Below, one piece after another: positions 13,736-20,365 of a stretch of DNA of 20,365 nucleotides. Made by a program: the position numbers and the translations under genes. How positions within the stretch are numbered: the stretch's first letter is position 1; each line of letters starts with the position of its first letter. The notes beneath the pieces are model-generated. The model ran no database searches. It had not been told where the DNA came from and saw only the letters and a program-made list of their open reading frames with translations. The DNA is from Gemmatimonadota bacterium (GTDB lineage Bacteria; Gemmatimonadota; Gemmatimonadetes; Longimicrobiales; RSA9): positions 1-20,365 of the forward strand of contig JACQPS010000338.1 in NCBI GenBank assembly GCA_016207445.1. The letters run 5' to 3'.

Positions 13736-14110
13736 GCCCTCGCTCCCCGGTTCGGGACCCGCCGGGGAGACCGGAGCGGGCTCTTCGCCACCCGGCGGTT
13801 GCTCCAGGAATTCGGCCACGACCCCGAGGGCGTCGGCAACGCGGTTCAACCCGACCTCGGGAAGCGCGAGGATGACGACATCGACGATCTCATCCGGGGT
13901 GGCGCCCTCCGCAAGAGCGCGGGCCACATTACAGCGCAGCGCGGCGTGGGACCCGCTCTGAGCGTGTAGCGCGATCCGGATCAGTTCCTTCGTGCGTCCG
14001 TCCAGCGACTCCCCCAGCAGCGGAAGGAGGTCGAGGTATGCGTGGAGGACATCTGGCCGCCGCTCGCTGACGAGTGCGAGCCCCGCGGGTCGGTCGGCCT
14101 GGCCGGTCAT
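13724..14110 (-). CDS. Carboxymuconolactone-decarboxylase/AhpD-fold protein lacking the CxxC motif
   Basis: This 128-aa protein shows the CMD/AhpD helical fold: LDGRTKELIRIALHAQSGSHAALRCNVARALAEGATPDEIVDVVILALPEVGL. In AhpD-type members the central helix carries CxxCxxxH; here the aligned residues appear to be Ser54, Ala57 and Asn61, so the peroxidase thiols are absent. One Cys (Cys60) remains, off register. The last 25 residues are Pro/Gly/Glu-rich and disordered. ATG 14110 has GGGGAG 8 nt upstream. It is 104 nt behind the di-haem cytochrome in the same direction. It may be a decarboxylase-type or structural member of the family. Confidence 0.75.
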   Translation of the reverse strand: MTGQADRPAGLALVSERRPDVLHAYLDLLPLLGESLDGRTKELIRIALHAQSGSHAALRCNVARALAEGATPDEIVDVVILALPEVGLNRVADALGVVAEFLEQPPGGEEPAPVSPAGPEPGSEGPRG

Positions 14111-14214
14111 GGTCTGGACTCCCCGTTGGGCCAAAAGGTATGAGAAGCCGTTGGCACACCGAGCTGCGCCTTTCCGGCTTGGCCGGACCGGGCTCGACCG
14201 CGGACTGGCCCGGG

Positions 14215-14829
14215 TCAGTTCTCCCGCCGCAGCGACCGGACGTGCTCGACCATGAGGACGACCTCTTCGGGCGTGAGGAGCTTGCCGAACGCCGGCATCG
14301 CCCCCTTCCCGGAAGAGATCACCTCCCATAGCTGCTCATCCGTTCGCTGGGCCTGAAACTCCGGGCTGGTCAAGTCGGTCGGTTTCGGCTTGAGCGCAAC
14401 CGCCGCCGGGCCATCCCCCCGGCCCTTGGCGCCGTGGCAGGGCACGCACTGTGCCTTGAACAGGTTCTCGGCCTCCGGGGTGTGGTTGGTCAGGACCGCT
14501 AAATGCGTCCCGGCGAGTCGCCGTGGATCTGCCCGCACCTCCCGGCTCGGGCCCTGCGCGCGCTCGACGCCCGGGGCCAGGAACTGGCGCAGTGCCTTCT
14601 CCTCGTCGGGCGTGAGCCGCGCCGCCTGTGCCATGTGCGTCACCAGGATCGCCCACTGGCGGGGTTCGTACTTGTTGGTGGGCTGCAACCGGTGGCAGCG
14701 TCCGCAGTTCGCCGCCCACACCTCGGGGCCCGAGCGCGCCTGCCCGCTGGCGGCCTCTGGGAAAGCAAACACGAGCGCTGTGGCCGCGATTGGGACTGCA
14801 GCGCTCCAGAACACAGATCGCGCTTTCAT
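14215..14829 (-). CDS. Periplasmic di-haem cytochrome c
   Basis: This 204-aa protein has a signal peptide (1-30, cleaved near ASGQA) and two haem-c attachment sites: CGRCH (42-46) and CVPCH (128-132). Likely axial methionines are Met66 in VTHMAQAARLT and Met178 in GAMPAFG. The first half resembles dihaem-cytochrome (DHC) modules with the PRQW...M...A.LTPDEEKAL pattern; the second half is a class I cytochrome domain (GAKGRGDGPAA, GAMPAFGKLLTPEEV). It should shuttle electrons in the periplasm. Start ATG 14829 has GGGGGAG 5 nt upstream and is 12 nt from the barrel gene, so they are translated from one mRNA. Confidence 0.92.
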   Translation of the reverse strand: MKARSVFWSAAVPIAATALVFAFPEAASGQARSGPEVWAANCGRCHRLQPTNKYEPRQWAILVTHMAQAARLTPDEEKALRQFLAPGVERAQGPSREVRADPRRLAGTHLAVLTNHTPEAENLFKAQCVPCHGAKGRGDGPAAVALKPKPTDLTSPEFQAQRTDEQLWEVISSGKGAMPAFGKLLTPEEVVLMVEHVRSLRREN

Positions 14830-14841
14830 GATCGCTCCCCC

Positions 14842-15903
14842 TCAGAAGGCGATATTGAATTGAGCTATGACCGAGTCGTTTTCCGGTTCGGGGTCCGCCT
14901 TTCGTTCCCCACTGTGGAGGTAGAAGAGCCGGATCGACGAGGACGGTGAGACGTAGTAGTTGCCGCCGATCTCGATCCGCCACAGGTCCCGCGTTACTTC
15001 CTGCGCCGCCGGGAAGTTCTGCCAGCTGAGCCTCACCGTCGGCTCGACCCGATCCTGCGCCAGATAGCTTCCCTGAACATAGAAGGCGGTCTTCGTGAGC
15101 TCGTCGTCACCCGGTACGTCCTGAAGGGCGGTCACCCACTCGCCGCGCAGCTCGAACCCACTGCGAGTGAACGCGGCATCCGCGCCGACGAAGGTCAGGT
15201 AGAGGCCCTCTTCCTGATTGTACTTTCCACGATACGCCGATACCGCGAGGTCCAACCCGTTGCCCAGGACCGCGCCTAGTCTCGCGCCGTAGGACTTCGC
15301 GTCGTTCTCCTCGTCCGCCGGCTCACCTTCGGGCCGCATCCCCCGGATGTCCGCGCCCGGGTCGCCCTGGAGGCCGTTCACCACAAAGACGTCGTACGTC
15401 AACCGGTCGAGGCTGCCTACACCGAAGGGGACTCCGCCGGACACCCACACGCCCACGTCGGCGTAGGTCGCGGGAAAGACCCGGCTGAACCCCTCGGGCC
15501 GGCCGGGGACCTTGGAGATCCACGACGGGTGCAGGTCCTTGTTGAACCGCCCGAACGGCACGATGAACTTCCCGCCGGCGATCCGGGCGTGCGGGATGCC
15601 GGTGTACAGCAGGTAGCCGTACTCGAGCGCGATCTCCGCGCCCCCGTGCTCGAGCTCGATCTCCCCGGCGGCGAATAGGTCGCCGATGATGTTGCCGATA
15701 CCGATCAGGTTGAAGTGATGGTTGTCGAAGAACACTGTCCGGTCGTCCGATCCTAGGCCTTCGACCGACGCCTCCAGGTCGGCGTAGCCGGTGAGGATCA
15801 AGCCCTGGGCCCGGGCACGCGACGCCGCTCCGAAGTCCAGGAGAGCCGCCGCGACTCCGGACCAGAGGAGGAGCCGGGTCACCTGGCGACATGGAATGCG
15901 CAT
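14842..15903 (-). CDS. Outer-membrane porin-like beta-barrel protein
   Basis: This 353-aa protein has a signal peptide (1-32, ending ASRARAQ) and repeated amphipathic strands ending in an aromatic residue (final strand SVIAQFNIAF ends in Phe, as outer-membrane barrels do). It has features of porin/OprP-like barrels, including an N-terminal GYADLEASVEGLGSDDRTVFFDNHHFNLIGIG motif and IPHARIAGGKFIVPFGRFN. The substrate is unknown. ATG 15903 follows AAGGAGG at 4-nt spacing; the longer open frame from 15999 has no such site and would bury the signal peptide. It heads the barrel-cytochrome-CMD cluster. The gap to the regulator gene upstream (15904-16160) holds a dyad and perhaps its promoter. Confidence 0.85.
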   Translation of the reverse strand: MRIPCRQVTRLLLWSGVAAALLDFGAASRARAQGLILTGYADLEASVEGLGSDDRTVFFDNHHFNLIGIGNIIGDLFAAGEIELEHGGAEIALEYGYLLYTGIPHARIAGGKFIVPFGRFNKDLHPSWISKVPGRPEGFSRVFPATYADVGVWVSGGVPFGVGSLDRLTYDVFVVNGLQGDPGADIRGMRPEGEPADEENDAKSYGARLGAVLGNGLDLAVSAYRGKYNQEEGLYLTFVGADAAFTRSGFELRGEWVTALQDVPGDDELTKTAFYVQGSYLAQDRVEPTVRLSWQNFPAAQEVTRDLWRIEIGGNYYVSPSSSIRLFYLHSGERKADPEPENDSVIAQFNIAF

Positions 15904-16039
15904 AACGCCTCCTTGCTCTGAGGAACGTCCGGGCTCTTCCCACAACGGAGAACGGGGCGCGCCCCGCGGCCGCTGGGCGGGCACCTGCGAGCGGGCCACC
16001 CGGTTCTCCGGCGCGCTCCACCTACCAGCCTAAGGCCGG

Positions 16040-16058
16040 CGACATCCCCGGTATGTCG
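16040..16058. promoter_or_regulatory. Inverted repeat upstream of the barrel-cytochrome operon
   Basis: CGACAT (16040-16045) and ATGTCG (16053-16058) are perfect arms with a 7-nt spacer, 137-155 nt upstream of the barrel ATG. NarL-type regulators bind paired short sites of similar size, and one is encoded next door, but the bases do not match the NarL heptamer well. I see no convincing -35/-10 pair in the remaining 257-bp gap. Confidence 0.3.
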
Positions 16059-16160
16059 GGAGAAGGCGATGACGTGGTGTGCGGGAGAGTGGAAAAGCGG
16101 TGTGGGGAGATCTCCTACACGCGCGCGCTGCGGGGCGCCGTTGTGTGCCTCACGTTGGGC

Positions 16161-16820
16161 CTACTGGGGGGCCCTGAGGAGGCCGGTGCGGAGCGCGAAG
16201 CGCACGAGCTCCGAGCGGTGGGTGAGCCCGAGCTTCTGCATGATGCGCGCCCGGTAGGTGTCCACCGTCTTCGGCGAGAGGAAGAGCTTTTTCGCGATCT
16301 CCGCGGAGCTGTACCCCTGTGCGGTCAGGGCGAGCACCTCGCGTTCGCGCACTGAGAGGCGTCGGGCGGGATCCGCCTCCTCTCCGGTCTGCGCCGCCCG
16401 GTAGCGTTGAAGCAGTAGTTTCTGCGCGTGCGGGTAGAGGAAGACCTCGCCGCGGGCGACGGCGCGGATCGCATCCACCAGGTCGCGGTCCGCGCTAGTC
16501 TTCGTAACGTACCCGCTCCCCCCAGCATCGAGGACGGGGAAGAGGTACTCCTCCTCTGCGTGGACCGTCAGCACGAGCACGTGTGTCCGGTGGCCGAGGG
16601 CGGTGATGCGCCGCGTGGCGTCCAGGCCCCCGAGCCCCGGCATCGACAGGTCCATCACGACGACGTTGGGTCGGAGCGCGCGCGCCAGCTCGATCGCCTC
16701 GTCCCCTGTGGCCGCCTCACCCACCACTTCCATATCCGCCTCGGCTTCGAGGAGCGCCCGGAGCCCGGCGCGCAGGATCGGGTGGTCGTCTGCGAGCAGG
16801 ACGCGGATTCGCTCAGGCAA
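16161..16820 (-). CDS. NarL/FixJ-family response regulator
   Basis: This 219-aa regulator has a receiver domain (1-120) with Asp11/Asp12, phospho-acceptor Asp57 in VVMDLSMPGLGG, Thr in VLTVHAEEEY and Lys in YVTKTS, and a LuxR-type helix-turn-helix (about 153-215) with LSVREREVLALTAQGYSSAEIAKKLFLSPKTVDTYRARIMQKL. It should be phosphorylated by the kinase encoded immediately upstream. The start is TTG 16820, overlapping the kinase stop by 8 nt; no ATG or GTG lies near the expected N-terminus. Nitrate/nitrite or redox sensing is typical of NarXL but not shown here. Confidence 0.92.
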   Translation of the reverse strand: MPERIRVLLADDHPILRAGLRALLEAEADMEVVGEAATGDEAIELARALRPNVVVMDLSMPGLGGLDATRRITALGHRTHVLVLTVHAEEEYLFPVLDAGGSGYVTKTSADRDLVDAIRAVARGEVFLYPHAQKLLLQRYRAAQTGEEADPARRLSVREREVLALTAQGYSSAEIAKKLFLSPKTVDTYRARIMQKLGLTHRSELVRFALRTGLLRAPQ

Positions 16821-17919
16821 CGTGCCCGTCCCGCTGTGCCGGCATCATGACCCGGACGGTCGTCCCCTCGCCGGGCCGGCTCTGGATGTCCACGCTTCCG
16901 CCCACGTACGCCGCCCGCTCCTGCATCCCGAAGAGCCCTAGTCCGCGGCCCGGGCGATGCAGCTCCTCGCCCACGAGGAAGCCCCTGCCGTCGTCGGTGA
17001 CCTCGGCGACGACGGCCGACTCACCGCGCGCGATTCGCACGCGGACGGACCGCGCGCCGGCGTGACGGACGACGTTGGACAGCGCCTCCTGGACGATCCG
17101 GTAGAGCACGAGCTCCGCCTGTGGAGAGAGAACGGCGTCGATGGGGTCGGCTTCGACGTCCACGGTCAGTGCGGCCGTCTCGCACAGGGACCGGGCATGC
17201 TCCCGGACGGCCGCGACGAGCCCGACCTCGTCCAAGGCAGGGGGACGCAGCGCCCGAGCAAAGCGCCGGATCCCTTCGAGCGCCTTGGCGAGCTCGCCGC
17301 GGATCTCCTCGAGCCGCACCTCCCGGAGCGCTGGGTCGGGGGTGTTCCGCGCCACGCGCAGGCGGATCAGCAGCGATGCGAGGAGTTGCGCGGTCTCGTC
17401 ATGCAGCTCGAGGGCCACCCGTTTCCGCTCTGCTTCCTCGGCCCGCAGCGCGCGGTCCGCCACGTCCTGAAGCCGCCGTCGGTAGGCGGCCAGGCCGTCC
17501 AGCATGCGGTTGAACGTGACCGTCAGCCGCTCGAGCTGGGCGTCCGCAAGCAGCGACCCCGGCACCCGGGCGTCGCGGTCGCCCCGGTGCACGCGCTCGG
17601 CCGTCTTCTCCAGATCCTCCAGGGGGGAGAGCGCGACCCGCAGGATAAAGGCGTTCACCAGTGCGCTTACCCCGAAACCCACGAGGGCCAAGACGGCGAT
17701 GATTGCGAGCGTGGGCCGGATCGGCCCGGCCCCTAGGAGTCGGGCCGTGAGGGCGATCCCTGCTGCGACCGCCCCCGTGATCACCGCCGTGTTCGCCACG
17801 AGGATCTTGTACAGGAGCGGGAATCGAAGAAGCTTCCGGACCACCGACGAATGGACCACGAGCTGCGGCAGATCTCGCAGACTCACCGGGAGGGAGCGAG
17901 GGGCGTGTGGAGCGGTCAC
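16813..17919 (-). CDS. NarX/DegS-like sensor histidine kinase (HisKA_3) with minimal periplasmic part
   Basis: This 368-aa kinase has two membrane segments (about 36-62 and 68-93) joined by only a few residues, then HAMP (about 93-147), a HisKA_3 domain with phospho-acceptor His173 in RKRVALELHDETAQLLASLL, and a HATPase_c domain with YRIVQEALSNVVRHAGA and GRGLGLFGMQERAAYVGG. The C-terminal LGLFGMQERA tail is diagnostic of the NarX/DegS family. The sensing loop is nearly absent, so it probably senses in the membrane or via a partner. GTG 17919 lies 5 nt after a TACTGT box, suggesting a leaderless message. It overlaps the NarL-type regulator by 8 nt. Confidence 0.9.
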   Translation of the reverse strand: MTAPHAPRSLPVSLRDLPQLVVHSSVVRKLLRFPLLYKILVANTAVITGAVAAGIALTARLLGAGPIRPTLAIIAVLALVGFGVSALVNAFILRVALSPLEDLEKTAERVHRGDRDARVPGSLLADAQLERLTVTFNRMLDGLAAYRRRLQDVADRALRAEEAERKRVALELHDETAQLLASLLIRLRVARNTPDPALREVRLEEIRGELAKALEGIRRFARALRPPALDEVGLVAAVREHARSLCETAALTVDVEADPIDAVLSPQAELVLYRIVQEALSNVVRHAGARSVRVRIARGESAVVAEVTDDGRGFLVGEELHRPGRGLGLFGMQERAAYVGGSVDIQSRPGEGTTVRVMMPAQRDGHVA

Positions 17920-17924
17920 ACCCT

Positions 17925-17955
17925 ACAGTAGAAAGCGGGCGGCCGGAGTCGGCAA
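17925..17955 (-). promoter_or_regulatory. Candidate promoter for the NarX-like kinase gene
   Basis: On the minus strand TTGCCG (17955-17950) and TACTGT (17930-17925) are separated by 19 nt, longer than ideal. The -10 ends 5 nt before GTG 17919, so a transcript would begin at or about the start codon. The remainder of the 171-bp gap before the PII-like gene shows nothing else definite. Confidence 0.3.
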
Positions 17956-18090
17956 GATCGGCGAACTCGTTCAGCGAGGCCGTCCCCGGAGGCCCTATGC
18001 CAAGACAGGTATTTGGCGCGCGTGGCGTACCTTAGCAGCCCGGTGAGGCGGCGAGTTGGCTGTGCATGTGAGCGTCCGGTAGCGCGAGGC

Positions 18091-18444
18091 CTAGGCGAGC
18101 GCCTCCAACCCGCGCACGCCGGTTCGGATCTTGATCACCTCATCGACCCGACTGGCGAACACGACCCCATCGCCGCGCTGCCCGGTCCGTGCGTGCTGGC
18201 AGATGAGGCACGCGAGCTCGTCCACGCGGTCCGCGGGGCAGACGAACTCGATGCGCGCCTTCTCCGTGTAGGTGGTCCCCAGCTCGAGCGCCCACTTCGG
18301 GTGTGTCGGGTCGGCCCCAGTGCCGACCGCCCGCACGTGGACGATGTTCATGCGCGGGACGCCGGACTTCCGGGGTTCGGTCACGACCTCCTCGAGAACC
18401 TCGAGCCGGACGATCGCGCCGATAACCTTCAATTCTTCATTCAC
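18091..18444 (-). CDS. PII-like (GlnB-fold) signalling protein downstream of CusA
   Basis: This 117-aa protein ends in TGQRGDGVVFASRVDEVIKIRTG (87-109), the PII B-loop/C-terminal signature, and begins with the ferredoxin-like beta-alpha-beta (LKVIGAIVRLEVLEEVVTE). The T-loop region (about 36-60) carries GTGADPTHPKWALELGTTYT and lacks the Tyr51 uridylylation context of GlnB, so it is probably not regulated by GlnD. Two Cys (Cys69, Cys79) and a third in ICQHA (Cys82) may matter. GTG 18444 follows GGAGGTGACC and overlaps the CusA stop by 8 nt. It likely senses a small molecule and modulates or responds to the pump. Confidence 0.88.
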   Translation of the reverse strand: MNEELKVIGAIVRLEVLEEVVTEPRKSGVPRMNIVHVRAVGTGADPTHPKWALELGTTYTEKARIEFVCPADRVDELACLICQHARTGQRGDGVVFASRVDEVIKIRTGVRGLEALA

Positions 18445-20365
18445 GAACGGTCACCTCCTCCTCAGCCGGGAGCGAGATCGCCACGGGCGGTTCCGCCGCC
18501 TCTCGCCGGGCCGCCCACACCCGGCGAAGCTGCCATTCCCGCCACAGACTGTAGATGGCCGGGATCATGAGGAGCGCCAGCACCGTGGCTGAGAGCATCC
18601 CGCCCACCATCGGGGCCGCGATGCGCTTCATGACCGACGCTCCGGTCCCCGCGCTCCACATGATGGGGAGGAGCCCCCCGATGACGGCGGTCACGGTCAT
18701 GATCACCGGCCGCACCCGCTGTCCGGCGCCCTCACGCACCGCCGCCAGGAGATCCTCACGCGCCAGCAGGTCTCCGTGCAAGGTGCGGCGTTTGTACGCC
18801 TCGTCCAGATAGACGAGCATCACGACCCCGATCTCCGCCGCGACGCCCGCCAGTGCTATGAACCCCACGCCCACCGCCACGCTCAGGTTGTACCCGAGCG
18901 CCCACATGAACCACACGCCGCCCACGAGCGAGAACGGCAGCGACAGCATGACGATGAGACTCTCCGTCACGTTGCGGAAGTTGAAGAACAGTAGCAGCAA
19001 GATGATCGCCAGCGTGAGCGGCACGACGAGCCGCAGTTTCCGGATCGCGCGCTGCATGTACTCGTACTGGCCCGACCACTGGAGGTAGGTTCCCTCCGGC
19101 AACTCCAGCTCGCGCCGGACCACCTCCTGCGCCTCCCGCACGTAGGAGCCGATGTCCCGACCCTCCACGTCCACGAACACCCACTCGGTGGGCAGCGCGT
19201 TCTCCGTGCGGATCATGGGCGGCCCCTCCTGGAGCCAGATCCGCGCGATCTGGCCCAGCGGGATCTGGACGCCCATCATCGTCGGCACGAGAACCCGCGC
19301 GAGCTCGTCGGGGCTCTCGCGGAGCTCGGGGGCGTACCGCACGTTCACGGTGTACCGCTCCAGCCCCTCCACAGTCTGAGTGAGCGGGTTTCCGCCGATC
19401 GCGGTCATCACCACGTCCTGGATATCGCCGACCGTGAGCCCGTATCGCGCCGCCGCCTCGCGGTCGGTCTCGATCATGATGTACGGCTGGCCGGTCAGGC
19501 GCTCGGCGATGACGCTGCGCGTGCCGCGCACCTTCGGGAGGATCTCCTCGAGCCGCCTCCCGATCCGGTCGAGCGTCTTCAGGTCGCGGCCGAAGACCTT
19601 GATGCCGACCGGCGTCCGGATGCCCGTAGAGAGCATGTCAATCCGCCCCTTGATCGGCATCGTCCACGAGTTCACGACGCCCGGGATCCGCACCGCTTTG
19701 TCCATCTCCGCCACGAGGCGCTCCACGCTCATCCCCTTCCGCCACTCCGACTCGGGCTTGAGCTCGACCACCGTCTCCACCATCGAGAGCGGCGCCGGAT
19801 CCGTGGGCGTGTTGGCGCGGCCCACCTTCCCGAAGACGCTCTTCACCTCGGGGAAGCTCTTCAGGATCGAGTCCTGGATCTGGGTGATCCGCACGGCCTC
19901 GCGGATCGAGACGCCGGGCAGCATCGTGGGCATGAAGAGAAGCGTCCCCTCCTGGAGCGGCGGCATGAACTCGCTCCCGAGCCGCCGCCACGGGATGACC
20001 GTCACGGCCAGGACGACGGCACCGCCCGCCAGCACGGGCAGCCGGTGCGCCAGCACGAAGTCGAGGGCGGGCCGGTACACGCGCCGCAGGAACCGGTTGA
20101 TGGGGTTTCTGTGCTCGGGCCAGATCTTTCCACGGATGAAGAGACCCATCGCGACCGGGACGAGCGTGATCGCGAGCAGCGAGGAGGCCGCCATGGCGAA
20201 CGTCTTGGTGTAGGCGAGGGGCTTGAAGAGGCGGCCTTCCTGCGCCTCGAGCGCGAAGACGGGGATGAACGAGAGCGTGATGATGAGCAGCGAGAAGAAG
20301 AGGGCCGGCCCCACCTCCCGCGTGGCATCCAGCGCCATCTCCCACGTGCCCCGCATCGGTAGCCC
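18437..20365 (-). CDS. cusA: CusA/CzcA-type heavy-metal RND efflux pump, C-terminal 60% (5' end outside window)
   Basis: The visible part is about 642 codons; full-length members are near 1040-1100 aa. The frame is open to the window edge. Clear family stretches are REVGPALFFSLLIITLSFIPVFALEAQEGRLFKPL, GSEFMPPLQEGTLLFMP, RIDMLSTGIRTPVGIKVFG, GPPMIRTENALPTEW and LSVAVGVGFIALAGVAAEIGVVML. Of the three methionines that bind Cu(I) in E. coli CusA (573, 623, 672, aligned from memory), the first (in RIDMLSTG) and third (in GPPMIRTENA) are present, while the second appears to be Leu (ARYGLTVGD). The inner-membrane pump drives metal export with the proton motive force through CusB/CusC partners. Its stop overlaps the PII-like start by 8 nt. 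Confidence 0.93.
   Translation of the reverse strand, partial: GLPMRGTWEMALDATREVGPALFFSLLIITLSFIPVFALEAQEGRLFKPLAYTKTFAMAASSLLAITLVPVAMGLFIRGKIWPEHRNPINRFLRRVYRPALDFVLAHRLPVLAGGAVVLAVTVIPWRRLGSEFMPPLQEGTLLFMPTMLPGVSIREAVRITQIQDSILKSFPEVKSVFGKVGRANTPTDPAPLSMVETVVELKPESEWRKGMSVERLVAEMDKAVRIPGVVNSWTMPIKGRIDMLSTGIRTPVGIKVFGRDLKTLDRIGRRLEEILPKVRGTRSVIAERLTGQPYIMIETDREAAARYGLTVGDIQDVVMTAIGGNPLTQTVEGLERYTVNVRYAPELRESPDELARVLVPTMMGVQIPLGQIARIWLQEGPPMIRTENALPTEWVFVDVEGRDIGSYVREAQEVVRRELELPEGTYLQWSGQYEYMQRAIRKLRLVVPLTLAIILLLLFFNFRNVTESLIVMLSLPFSLVGGVWFMWALGYNLSVAVGVGFIALAGVAAEIGVVMLVYLDEAYKRRTLHGDLLAREDLLAAVREGAGQRVRPVIMTVTAVIGGLLPIMWSAGTGASVMKRIAAPMVGGMLSATVLALLMIPAIYSLWREWQLRRVWAARREAAEPPVAISLPAEEEVTVRE

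Noticed and set aside
15904..15999. A longer start for the porin-like gene
   Set aside because: It would place 32 charged residues before the signal peptide; AAGGAGG points to ATG 15903.

Overview
This is a GC-rich bacterial chromosomal window with ordinary, tightly packed coding capacity. It holds 22 genes, two of them cut by the window edges, and no rRNA, tRNA, CRISPR array or insertion sequence that I could see. Outer-membrane barrels, a TonB-like protein, a periplasmic di-haem cytochrome c and a CusA-type RND pump point to a Gram-negative host with an outer membrane. Base composition, signal-peptide style and gene content would suit a soil or sediment lineage such as Gemmatimonadota or Methylomirabilota/Rokubacteria. 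That placement is an impression, not a result.

Layout. 1-137: 3' end of aconitase. 193-1137 (-): a DedA membrane protein fused to a rhodanese domain, in which an in-frame TGA stands where the catalytic cysteine belongs. I read it as a selenoprotein. 1372-3596 (+): an overlapping NfeD protease and slipin pair. 3682-4361 (+): a VapBC-like toxin-antitoxin pair, followed after 2 nt by 4364-7370: an outer-membrane barrel, an exported two-part protein ending in an NTF2-like domain, and a SAM methyltransferase. 7426-9582 (+): an alpha-glucan phosphorylase. 9642-9887 (-): a small zinc-ribbon protein. 10039-10365 (+): an HMA metal-binding protein. 10576-13683 (+): TonB-like protein, OmpR-type regulator, CusS/BaeS-type kinase and a small membrane protein, all closely spaced.

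The right third is all on the minus strand. Read in transcription order it is: CusA (cut by the window end), a PII-like protein overlapping it by 8 nt, a NarX/DegS-like kinase and a NarL-type regulator (overlapping by 8 nt), and then a barrel, a di-haem cytochrome c and a carboxymuconolactone-decarboxylase-fold protein.

How the genes work together. The NfeD-slipin pair is a known membrane quality-control partnership. HMA protein, two-component system, CusA and PII-like protein together suggest envelope metal handling, though only CusA and HMA carry direct metal motifs. The barrel, cytochrome and decarboxylase-fold genes look like one envelope redox operon near the NarX/NarL-like pair.

The strongest unusual signal is the UGA codon in the rhodanese domain. 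It aligns with the catalytic Cys by spacing, coding similarity continues for 46 codons behind it, a SECIS-like hairpin lies just downstream, the gene appears to start at a CTG with a strong Shine-Dalgarno, and an 8-bp inverted repeat lies upstream.
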